From Richelia sp. CSU_2_1 (GTDB taxonomy: Bacteria; Cyanobacteriota; Cyanobacteriia; Cyanobacteriales; Microcoleaceae), in the NCBI GenBank assembly GCA_012034575.1, contig JAAUPF010000057.1:1-35811 (forward strand): a stretch of DNA of 35,811 bases. The letters are read 5' to 3'. Positions 7,246 through 14,961 of the stretch are shown piece by piece. A model generated the notes under the pieces. It saw only the letters and a list, made by a program, of their open reading frames with translations, did not search any database and was not told where the DNA came from. The stretch's first letter is position 1, and the number at the start of each line of letters is the position of its first letter. Position numbers and translations under genes: made by a program.

Positions 7246-7500
7246 TTTTCTGTGTGTTTTATAAAATCTAATTTTTGAATTGTAGCAAATTCAATGTGAT
7301 TTAGCTATAAACTGACATCTCGCACGGAGCGTTAATTGGGTATTTTTCGCGGGCTGGCGTTCAACATCTAACTCTAATGTGCTACGATTGTTATTCAACT
7401 TAAACCTTGAACCCCACAGCTCGATCGAAAATTGTACAAAATCTTAAAAACAGTCGATCGCCCTTAGTATTTGGTAAAAAATATTTGGTTAAAAATAACT
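7246..7500. other. Intergenic between DUF6575-like gene and holB
   Basis: Divergent control region of 255 bases with two CGATCG sites. A TTG at 7471 is in frame with holB, but the ATG at 7501 is the better start. No operator-like palindrome or RNA gene is seen. Confidence 0.4.
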
Positions 7501-8457
7501 ATGGATTACTTTACACAATTAATCGGGCAAGAGAGAGCCGTAGAATTATTAACTCAAGCAGTAACGCGCGATCGCATTGCTCCCGGTTATTTATTTGTCG
7601 GTGCTAACGGCATCGGGAAAAGTTTAGCAGCGCGCTGTTTTATCGAATTGTTATTTTCGGTAAATTCAACGGAAGATCGGTTAATTTCAGCCGTGCAAAA
7701 CCGCGTGCGCCAGCGCAATCACCCGGATTTGCTGTGGGTAGAACCAACTTATATCGATCGAGGTAAATTGCTATCGCCTAAAGAAGCAGAAGCAGCGGGT
7801 TTAAAGCGGAAAGCACCACCGCAAATTCGCTTGGAACAAGTTCGAGAAATCGGACAATTTCTCAGCCGCCCGCCGCTGGAAGCCTCGCGTTCGATCGTCG
7901 TTTTAGAACGGGCAGACACAATGGGCGAAGGTGCCGCCAATGCCTTGTTAAAAACATTAGAAGAACCGGGAAGAGCGACGCTAATTTTAATCGCTCCGAG
8001 CGTGGAATCTTTGCTGTCAACTTTAATTTCGCGGTGTCAAAAAATCCCTTTCTACGGACTGAATCGCGACGCAATGGCACAAGTATTGCAACAAAAAGAA
8101 TGCGGGGAAATTTTATCGCATTCCGAGGTGATGGCAATGGCTCAAGGAAGTCCCGGCGAGGCAATTTCGATTTGGGAACAAGTGCGATCGATCCCAGAAG
8201 ACTTGCTGCAAAAAATTAAACGCAAACCTCAAAATTTGCGGGAAGCTTTGGAATTCGCTAAGGAAATTGATAAAACGCTGGATACAGAATCTCAGTTGTG
8301 GCTGATCGATTATTTGCAGCACAGTTACTGGCAGCAATTTTGCGATCGATCGCCTTTACAAAGTTTAGAAAAAGCGCGCCAGTATTTACTAGGTTACGTG
8401 CAGCCGCGCTTGGTTTGGGAATGCACATTGATGGAAATTTTAAATGTTAGACCTTAG
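7501..8457 (+). CDS. holB: DNA polymerase III subunit delta'
   Basis: Clamp-loader subunit of 318 residues. The start MDYFTQLIGQERAVELLTQA matches the conserved opening of cyanobacterial HolB. A Walker A motif is present as GANGIGKS, and SIVVLERADTMGEGAANALL corresponds to the Walker B/sensor helix region, with KTLEEPGRATLILIAP next. The SRC-type motif appears as LISRCQKIPF, the arginine-finger sequence conserved in AAA+ clamp loaders. The zinc-binding cysteine cluster of bacterial delta'/tau is not obvious, as in many cyanobacterial delta' subunits. Its end overlaps the convergent gene at 8447 by 11 bases. Confidence 0.93.
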   Translation: MDYFTQLIGQERAVELLTQAVTRDRIAPGYLFVGANGIGKSLAARCFIELLFSVNSTEDRLISAVQNRVRQRNHPDLLWVEPTYIDRGKLLSPKEAEAAGLKRKAPPQIRLEQVREIGQFLSRPPLEASRSIVVLERADTMGEGAANALLKTLEEPGRATLILIAPSVESLLSTLISRCQKIPFYGLNRDAMAQVLQQKECGEILSHSEVMAMAQGSPGEAISIWEQVRSIPEDLLQKIKRKPQNLREALEFAKEIDKTLDTESQLWLIDYLQHSYWQQFCDRSPLQSLEKARQYLLGYVQPRLVWECTLMEILNVRP

Positions 8458-8899
8458 ATTTTAGATTGTAGAATTTGATAATTGTATCCCGACTTGCTTG
8501 CACTGAATCCCTAGATTGCAACATATTTTCGAGGACACTTCTTAATCCTCGCTGCTTAACTTCTGGATCTATGCGATCGATAAAATTTAGCAAATTTGTT
8601 AAAGCGCCGATATCGCTAGCTGCCTTGTCAATTTCAGTATTAGTAGCATTTTGTTTGGCAGTATCACTATATCCTATTTTTTGGTTGCGCTGTTTGCTGT
8701 GTTTGGTTAACCAGATCCGATTATTTTTATAAGCAACAAGCAAGGGAGAATGCAGTTTGGTAAGTCTGAGAATATCGGTAACTGGGGAAGTTTCATCTAT
8801 TTTGTTGAACTCTGATTGAACTTCGAGGGGTAGCGATTCGGTTTGTTGGAATAGCGCCACAATAAAAGCTGTAAAAATATCGTTTTGCGTGTCTTTCAT
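8447..8899 (-). CDS. Hypothetical protein, 150 aa
   Basis: Not recognised. Hydrophilic and probably mostly helical: DIFTAFIVALFQQTESLPLE, a central KHSKQRNQKIGYSD basic patch, then SDIGALTNLLNFIDRIDPEV and a helical end. It has no membrane segment or catalytic motif. It converges on holB with an 11-base overlap of the two 3' ends. The ATG at 8899 lacks a clear ribosome site. Confidence 0.6.
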   Translation of the reverse strand: MKDTQNDIFTAFIVALFQQTESLPLEVQSEFNKIDETSPVTDILRLTKLHSPLLVAYKNNRIWLTKHSKQRNQKIGYSDTAKQNATNTEIDKAASDIGALTNLLNFIDRIDPEVKQRGLRSVLENMLQSRDSVQASRDTIIKFYNLKSKV

Positions 8900-9208
8900 A
8901 ATTCGGTAACAGTAAAAAATGCTCAGTAGCCAGGGAGTGATTCGTGGGGTAGGGCGGGTTTATTTAACTGTTTGCTGTCTCTAAAGCTATGGGTGAACCC
9001 GCCCTTACAGGTTATCGGACTCGAGAATGGTGCAAGATGTGAGTTTGAATAACTTCAAATTCAGCAAGTGCGCTGCTGTATCCGGAAAAATTGTTAATAT
9101 CCGGAAAAATTGTCAATTTCCTGTGGATACCAAGGGGCTGCGCATTCACTTTAAAATTATCTGCGTTAATCCGCGTTAATCTGCCCTCATCTGCGGTCAA
9201 AATTGCCC
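8900..9208. repeat. Intergenic repeat region with GGGCGGGTT hairpin
   Basis: No gene. GGGCGGGTT (8952-8960) pairs with AACCCGCCC (8996-9004) to form a long-loop hairpin typical of dispersed cyanobacterial repeats; a degenerate relative lies at about 19747-19800. Further on there is a direct repeat TATCCGGAAAAATTGT (about 9080-9115), and then an ATCTGCGTTAATCCGCGTTA-type repeat up to the next gene. The region may hold the terminator of the CrtISO-like gene. Confidence 0.55.
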
Positions 9209-10708
9209 TCACAAAAACCGCGCAGTTTCCTGAGGACTAACCAAAGTATTAGCACACAAAATCCCCGAAGCAGCAACCGCAGGAACTCCAATTCCCGGCA
9301 TCGTACTATCCCCCACCCGATACAAACCCCCGATCGGCGTTTGCGGCCCCGGAAATGTGCCTTTTCCAGCAGCGATCGCAGGTCCGTAAGTTCCCCGATC
9401 GCGCCTCAAAAACCTGGCGTGAGTTAGCGGAGTTCCGATCGACTCCAACACGATTCTCTCTCGCAAATCCGGGATGATTTTTGCTAAAGCTTGAAACAAA
9501 GATTGCGCTCTTTCTCGCTTTTTTTCCTGATAAGATTCATCCCGCACCCAGCCAGCATAGGGTTCTAAAGTATAAGCATGAATCGCGTGGTGCCCCGGCG
9601 GTGCGAGAGTTTGATCCCACACTGTCGGAATCGAAATCATGCAAGTATTTCCCGGTACTGTAATGTCAGTATTGCTATCGCGAACGACGACGTGATGACC
9701 CGTTAACTTTTCCAATCCGTCGGCTTTAATTCCCAAATGCAGGTGCATGAAACTATCAACCGCAGGCGTAGCTATAGCTTGTTGGCGATAACTGGCAGGC
9801 AAATCTTCAGGTTGCAGTAATTTTGTATAAGTATCCCAGATTGTCGCGTTGGAAATAACTATTGGTGCGGTAATAATTTCGCCATTGCGCAACCGAATTC
9901 CCGTAACTTTACCCGAGGAAACTAAAATGCGATCGACGTGAGTTCCCAATCGCAATTCTCCTCCCCAGCGCCGCAAACCTCGAACCAAAGCATCCACGAT
10001 CGCCCCGCTGCCGCCGACAGGATAATCTACTGTAGAGTGCGATCGTTCTCCTATCATAAAAGCAATTTCCGGCGCAACAGTTTCCCCTGCTTTTAAACCC
10101 GACAGCAAGAAGGATTCCAGATCGATTAAACGGCGCACCCAAACATCGCGTACATCCAGATCCATCAAATCGCCTGCAGAACCCGCGATCGCGCCTGCAA
10201 CTGGCAGCATCTTCAACAAAGAGGGCCAGTACCGCGTCAGTAATACGGGTATTAATTGCCAGTCCGATCGCAGCGCTACAACCGGAATTCCCCGTAAAGC
10301 TTCGTACAAAACTAATAGTTTTTGTTGGAATTTCTGTAATTCTTGCGCACCTTGCGGTGAAAATTTAGCTACAGCATCTAAGTATTTTTTCGCATCAGCA
10401 TAAACTGGCAAAGTTCCCTCGGGAAAATGATAATGTCCCAGGGGGTCGTAAGCAATTGCAGCGATCGGTTCTTCCAAAATATCCAATACTTGCCGCAGCG
10501 GATTTAGCGACTGCGCATCAGTCAGCCCGCAGTAAAAAGACGGGCCCGAATCAAAGTGAAATCCCCGCAGCGTAAAACTGTGCGCCGCACCGCCCGGAAT
10601 CGCGTGACTTTCGCAGGCGAGTACCCGCTTCCCGTAGCGCGCTAGCATTGCTGAGGCGACTAAGCCGCCGATTCCGCTGCCAATTACAATTGCATCAAAG
10701 TCTTGCAT
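9209..10708 (-). CDS. CrtISO/phytoene desaturase-like FAD oxidoreductase
   Basis: A 499-residue Rossmann-fold flavoprotein. The dinucleotide-binding loop is VIGSGIGGLVASAMLARYGK, followed by the GG doublet region ACESHAIPGGAAHSFTLRGF. The family-specific FDSGPSFYCGL follows, and the C-terminal FAD-binding segment is YRVGDSTMPGIGVPAVAASG. It belongs to the amine-oxidase/carotenoid desaturase-isomerase superfamily. It is closer to the plant/cyanobacterial CrtISO-like branch (as in Arabidopsis At1g57770) than to CrtH itself, which is only partly similar. It probably acts on an isoprenoid or retinoid-like substrate at membranes; the substrate is unknown. It is divergent from the 563-aa gene with 69 bp between. 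Confidence 0.88.
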   Translation of the reverse strand: MQDFDAIVIGSGIGGLVASAMLARYGKRVLACESHAIPGGAAHSFTLRGFHFDSGPSFYCGLTDAQSLNPLRQVLDILEEPIAAIAYDPLGHYHFPEGTLPVYADAKKYLDAVAKFSPQGAQELQKFQQKLLVLYEALRGIPVVALRSDWQLIPVLLTRYWPSLLKMLPVAGAIAGSAGDLMDLDVRDVWVRRLIDLESFLLSGLKAGETVAPEIAFMIGERSHSTVDYPVGGSGAIVDALVRGLRRWGGELRLGTHVDRILVSSGKVTGIRLRNGEIITAPIVISNATIWDTYTKLLQPEDLPASYRQQAIATPAVDSFMHLHLGIKADGLEKLTGHHVVVRDSNTDITVPGNTCMISIPTVWDQTLAPPGHHAIHAYTLEPYAGWVRDESYQEKKRERAQSLFQALAKIIPDLRERIVLESIGTPLTHARFLRRDRGTYGPAIAAGKGTFPGPQTPIGGLYRVGDSTMPGIGVPAVAASGILCANTLVSPQETARFL

Positions 10709-10718
10709 CGATCGAATG

Positions 10719-10727
10719 TGATATAAT
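10719..10727 (+). promoter_or_regulatory. Extended -10 promoter of the 563-aa gene
   Basis: TGATATAAT is a perfect extended -10. Transcription would start near 10734, leaving about 44 bases of leader before the ATG at 10778. No well-spaced -35 is visible, which fits an extended -10 promoter. Confidence 0.5.
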
Positions 10728-10777
10728 TTTGTTGGTTGTTGCCGACTGTTTGCAGGGTATTTTTCCAGGAGGAAGCT

Positions 10778-12469
10778 ATGAAAGCTTTATCTATTTTAGA
10801 TGAAGTTGTGCGTACATTAGAACAAGATGTCAATGTCGCGCGCATTAAAAGAATAATATTTTTTGCTTGTAAAGAGTATTGGGAAAACGATGCCCAGCAG
10901 CTCGAAAACGTCGATTTAGGTAGTTCGATCGAAGAACTGTGCGGGAAATACAGTCGGTTAGAAGATATTGAAAACGTTTTAATCAATATAGTTTCTAAAG
11001 TCAATAAAAAAACCGAATACACTTTAGTTGCCGACCAAATAGTCTGCCAGCTCAGCAGGCTTTACGAATACCAAGACTTTACCAAATTAGAAACCAACAT
11101 ATCTAACTTTGGCGGTGAGGAATCCCCGGCATTCCAAGACGAATTCCAAGCGGAACTGCCGATCGCACCAGAGATCGCGAGAGACCCCGGAAACCTGTTT
11201 GATGTGCGGCAAAAAATCTTGCAGCAAACAAATCCGCTCCGAGCAAAAATACTAATATTTTCACTGCTTTATCACGAGTTTACATTTAGCGATCGCGACT
11301 GGCTGCTGTTGAAAACGCAAGAACTGGACAACTTGCTGCGGCAACTGTTTAATGTCTGTCTTACCCTAGGAGAACTGGAAACCCAACTGTACGGAACAGC
11401 CGGCAATTTAGATAACAAAGATGAAAGCGATCGAGCTGCTAGCGCGATTATCAAAGCGATGGCTCCTTGTTACGCAAAACAGCAATCGGAACCGCGCGAT
11501 CGAGTTGGTATTCCTGTCAAGGAAGATTACGACCAGACGCATTTAAGCAGTAATGTTTATGAAGAGCGAACGGCCGAAGTACCCAACGATTATTTTGAGG
11601 CTGGCGATATTACTCGCATGACTCAAGGGACTCCAATTCAATTTCATTATGACCCCCGCGAAAATCACTTAGTGCCGGACGCCTTCGCAGTTTCATTTGC
11701 TGACGAACCCGCGACAAGCAACAACAGTTCTACTCTTGATTTCAAACACGAACTGGCAGAAACATTACTGGTGGTAGACGCGCCCGCAGCAGTCCCGAAT
11801 TACGAGCCTGAAGTTCCCGCCCAGCTAAATATCAGCGATTCGATCGCACAAAAATTGAGTTTAGAAGAAGAAATTAAAGAATTGGTGAGTCAAAGTGCCA
11901 ACGCCGCCAACGACCAAATAAAAAAAATGTTAACTGACTTAGAAACAAGTTTAAACGAACAATTTTCTACGGAAAGTACAGAAGAACGTTTGTACTGGAA
12001 ATATAAAGCGCTCGGGAATTATGTAGCAAAAATTCAAGGATTTACAGGAAAATTAACAAAAATTTTGGGAGAATTGGAGTCAAAAGAAAGCGGGCAAACG
12101 GTTGTAAGACAGCAAGATCGTGCTTCGGGAAATGCTGCGCAAACAGAACGCCGAAGCCAGAGCGATCGAGCGCACCAGCAGAAGCTTGTGGAAATGGCAA
12201 AACAAGGCAATCCAAAGGCGATCGCTGCTTTGATCGATCGGGTGTTGCAGCCCAAAGGAATCAGCGCTATAGCAGGATTTAAAGACGGTTGGCTGCACGT
12301 AATTTTGGAATCCTCCCACCCGCCAAACCAACAAGATACAGCCACATACATTTACAAAAAACTCTGTACTTTAAAATCTCAATTTGTGACTAAAGTTAAG
12401 ATTCACGGCCGGCAGTCGGGTCAGAAAACCGTAGCTTGGACTCAAGAATTCGTCAAACAAAATAATTAA
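10778..12469 (+). CDS. Unknown protein with C-terminal LHV/GR domain
   Basis: A 563-residue protein. The ATG follows a strong AGGAGG site six bases upstream. Residues 1-110 are helical (MKALSILDEVVRTLEQDVNV). A middle part contains FDVRQKILQQTNPLRAKILI, then a long acidic, disordered linker and helices (IKELVSQSANAANDQIKKML). Residues about 480-555 form a compact domain with IAALIDRVLQPKGISAIAGF, DGWLHVILESSHPPNQ and VKIHGRQSGQKTVAWTQEF. The same pattern occurs four times in the 1166-aa protein at 27329. There is no signal peptide or membrane segment, so it is probably cytoplasmic. The family is unnamed as far as I can tell; the function is unknown. Confidence 0.85.
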   Translation: MKALSILDEVVRTLEQDVNVARIKRIIFFACKEYWENDAQQLENVDLGSSIEELCGKYSRLEDIENVLINIVSKVNKKTEYTLVADQIVCQLSRLYEYQDFTKLETNISNFGGEESPAFQDEFQAELPIAPEIARDPGNLFDVRQKILQQTNPLRAKILIFSLLYHEFTFSDRDWLLLKTQELDNLLRQLFNVCLTLGELETQLYGTAGNLDNKDESDRAASAIIKAMAPCYAKQQSEPRDRVGIPVKEDYDQTHLSSNVYEERTAEVPNDYFEAGDITRMTQGTPIQFHYDPRENHLVPDAFAVSFADEPATSNNSSTLDFKHELAETLLVVDAPAAVPNYEPEVPAQLNISDSIAQKLSLEEEIKELVSQSANAANDQIKKMLTDLETSLNEQFSTESTEERLYWKYKALGNYVAKIQGFTGKLTKILGELESKESGQTVVRQQDRASGNAAQTERRSQSDRAHQQKLVEMAKQGNPKAIAALIDRVLQPKGISAIAGFKDGWLHVILESSHPPNQQDTATYIYKKLCTLKSQFVTKVKIHGRQSGQKTVAWTQEFVKQNN

Positions 12470-12554
12470 GACTTATAGTGATTTTGATGTTAAGTTTTAA
12501 ATTTCACTTATCATCTATACTTTCCAAAAAACAGCAACAAATAATAATAAAATC

Positions 12555-13550
12555 ATGAATGCTAGCGAACTTTTAAGGCGGTATACATCAGGAGAACTAG
12601 ATTTTAAAGGTATGAATCTTCGAGGCGCTTACCTCAGCGGTGCAGACCTAATTGGCGTCAACTTAAGCAAAGCTGATTTATCTAGCGCCAACTTAACAAT
12701 GTCATACCTCAGCAGAATTAACCTTCAACGTGCCAACTTGGCTCATACAAAACTCTCAGGCGCTAACTTGAATCAAGCTAATTTGAGTGGAGCAAATTTG
12801 TCAGACGCCGACTTGCACGGCGCTACATTACATGGCGCAGATATGCGGGGTTGTAACATATCTTTAGCAATTTTAGTCGATGCAAATTTGAGCGATGCAG
12901 ATATGCGGGGCATCAATTTACAAGGTGCTGATTTGCGCGGTGCTTGCTTGCGGGGTGCAAACTTGCGCAAGGAACAGCGAATTTTTGAAGCTGCAAACTT
13001 GCGGGGTGCAAATTTGCAGGGTGCTGACTTGCGAGGCGTCAATTTAAATTATGCGGATTTGGCTAAAGCTAATCTCAGTCGCGCAAATTTGACCGAAGCA
13101 TCTCTGCGGGAGGCAAATCTGAATCAGGCGAACTTTAGTGAAGCAATTATGGACGGTGTATTCTTGACTGAAGCTCATTTAGTTGAGGCAGATTTTTCCT
13201 GGGCTGTAATGACTAATGCTAAGTTAGAAAGGGCTGTATTAATCGATGCGCAATTGGCAGGTGCTAATTTGCAGGGAGCTTTTCTTCCTGATGTTAAATT
13301 GAGCAATGCGAGTTTAATTATGGCTGACTTGACGGGAGCTAATTTGGTAAGGACTGATTTGAGCAGAGCTAATTTTCATCAGGCTAATTTGAGTCAGGCG
13401 GATCTAACTGATGCTTACATGGCTAAAACGGATTTGCGAGAGGCAATTTTGCACCGCACCAACTTGATTAGAACCGATTTGAGTACGACTAATTTAGCGG
13501 GAGCTCAGTGGCGGGAGACAATCATGCCGAGTGGGGAAATTCAAGGATAG
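12555..13550 (+). CDS. Pentapeptide-repeat protein
   Basis: 331 residues almost entirely built from A(D/N)LXX pentapeptides (for example GANLNQANLSGANLSDADLH), which fold as a right-handed quadrilateral beta-helix. A short N-terminal cap MNASELLRRYTSGELDFKGM is typical of cyanobacterial members. An interruption RKEQRIFEA near residue 140 probably loops out of the helix. There is no signal peptide, so it is cytosolic. It starts 85 bases after the 563-aa gene on the same strand and may be co-transcribed, although it lacks a clear ribosome site. The molecular role is unknown. Confidence 0.92.
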   Translation: MNASELLRRYTSGELDFKGMNLRGAYLSGADLIGVNLSKADLSSANLTMSYLSRINLQRANLAHTKLSGANLNQANLSGANLSDADLHGATLHGADMRGCNISLAILVDANLSDADMRGINLQGADLRGACLRGANLRKEQRIFEAANLRGANLQGADLRGVNLNYADLAKANLSRANLTEASLREANLNQANFSEAIMDGVFLTEAHLVEADFSWAVMTNAKLERAVLIDAQLAGANLQGAFLPDVKLSNASLIMADLTGANLVRTDLSRANFHQANLSQADLTDAYMAKTDLREAILHRTNLIRTDLSTTNLAGAQWRETIMPSGEIQG

Positions 13551-13660
13551 TCGATCGTTGATAGTTGACAGTTGATAGTCGATCGTTGATAGTTGTAGTG
13601 CGATCGTCCCCGCTCGCGATCGGTTGATAGTTGACAGTCGATCGTTGATAAGCGAAGTGG
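13548..13660. repeat. Short tandem TTGATAG/TTGACAG heptamer repeats
   Basis: Degenerate heptamer array (GTTGATAGTTGACAGTTGAT and variants, mixed with CGATCG). It resembles the short tandemly repeated repetitive sequences of filamentous cyanobacteria. Other arrays of the same unit lie at about 14575-14625 and 30893-30940. Confidence 0.7.
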
Positions 13661-13682
13661 AGGGTTCGCGCCTCAACTTAAC

Positions 13683-14567
13683 CTACATTTCTTGAATGAT
13701 GTCGATGAATCGCTGCAAGATTGTAGATGAATTATCGCGCCGCCAAACAGCAGTTAATTGAGCGATCTTTGTTTGTTCCTGAATCGGGCGATATACCACT
13801 CCTTCGCGTTGAATATTCTGTACGTTAGATGGCAGAAGACTGATACCAGTTTCGCCTGCAACTAACCCCAAAATTGTAACCATATAGACGGCTGTTTGAG
13901 CAATTTTAGGCACGAATCCTGCTTGCTGGCATAGATGGTAAATTTGTTCGTACAAGTCAGCCCCAACTTGATGCAGGGGCATGACAAATTCTTCATCTTT
14001 TAAATCGGTCAGCGAAATTTGAGATTGAGCTGCAAGCGGATGGTTTTTAGGTAAAACAGCAACAAGTTGTTCTGACGCAATAGAAATCGTTTCTAAATCG
14101 TCCGCTTCAGAAAGTTCGTGGTAGAGGTATAGAAAAATTAGATCGATTTGTGAGTCGCACAATTTCTGAATTAGTAAAGAACTTTGCTCTTCCTGTAAAA
14201 TCGGTTCTATTTCTGGATATTGCTGGCGAAAAGTTCGCAAAATATCTGGAAATATACTATTCGCGATCGAACTGGTAAAACCCACTGTCAAATAACCCAA
14301 TTCACCTTGATGAATGCGCTGGGCTTTACGTACTGCTTGTTCTAACTGTTCCAGAATTGCACGAGATTCTTCCAAAAATGCCTGTCCTGCTGCGGTTAAC
14401 TGAATCGGAATATTTTTACGATTGAATAGCCTCACGTTCAAGTCTTTTTCTAACTTTTGAATTTGCTTGCTTAGGGGCCCTTGTTCTATGTACAAGCGCT
14501 TTGCCGCCTTAGTAAAACTTTGTTCTTCTGCCACTGCAATAAAGTAACGGAGATGTCGAAGTTCCAT
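13683..14567 (-). CDS. LysR-family transcriptional regulator
   Basis: 294 residues. The N-terminal helix-turn-helix MELRHLRYFIAVAEEQSFTK ... AAKRLYIEQGPLSKQIQKLE is textbook LysR. The effector-binding domain (from about residue 90, LGYLTVGFTSSIANSIFPDI) has the periplasmic-binding-protein fold of this family, and AETGISLLPS marks the inter-lobe segment. The opening 'ELRHLRYFIAVAEE' and the GELGYLTVGF start of the ligand domain resemble the CbnR/BenM/CatM group, whose ligands are aromatic-pathway metabolites. LysR targets are often divergent, but the next gene (an S8 protease) is 394 bp away across repeat-rich DNA, so the original target may have been lost. Confidence 0.92.
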   Translation of the reverse strand: MELRHLRYFIAVAEEQSFTKAAKRLYIEQGPLSKQIQKLEKDLNVRLFNRKNIPIQLTAAGQAFLEESRAILEQLEQAVRKAQRIHQGELGYLTVGFTSSIANSIFPDILRTFRQQYPEIEPILQEEQSSLLIQKLCDSQIDLIFLYLYHELSEADDLETISIASEQLVAVLPKNHPLAAQSQISLTDLKDEEFVMPLHQVGADLYEQIYHLCQQAGFVPKIAQTAVYMVTILGLVAGETGISLLPSNVQNIQREGVVYRPIQEQTKIAQLTAVWRRDNSSTILQRFIDIIQEM

Positions 14568-14961
14568 AGGAGTCGATAGTCGATAGTTGACAGTTGATAG
14601 TTGACAGTTGACAGTTGACAGTTGGTAATTGGTAATTTCATTAAATGGATTTACTTACTATAACTATTCTCGATCGGATATTGCCATACTTTTTAAGTAT
14701 GTTCTTATATTCAAACAGGTATTTGACATAGAGTAATAACTCCTTTATGTTGAAATTAATAGCTAACCGAGCCGTCAAAAACTCTCCTTTTAAGGATACT
14801 TGACGGGGATGGTGCGCGATCGAACAAGTAATTCGACAAATTGCGGTTGCGAGAGAAATGGCTGAAAAAAATTTGAATTATGACTTTTATGACTTTTATG
14901 ACTTTTATGAACTTAGAGTTATGACTTCTATGAATTGACATAGCCTTTTGGCTGTGAAAAG
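14568..14961. other. Repeat-rich gap between LysR and S8 protease
   Basis: No gene. It holds a TTGACAG heptamer array (about 14575-14625). A nested inverted repeat has CCGTCAA (14772-14778) pairing with TTGACGG (14800-14806) around an inner TCCTTTTAAGGA palindrome. Three exact copies of ATGACTTTT lie at 14880-14906. TATGTCAAATACC-like sequence near 14710 could belong to the LysR promoter, but no clear hexamers are called. Confidence 0.5.

Noticed and set aside
9012-9212. 66-codon minus-strand ORF next to the CrtISO-like gene
   Set aside because: Lies in ATCTGCGTTAATC-type intergenic repeats and has no recognisable motif.
12773-13042. Antisense frame rich in KFAPRKSAPC repeats
   Set aside because: Mirror of the pentapeptide repeats on the opposite strand; repetitive only because the gene is.
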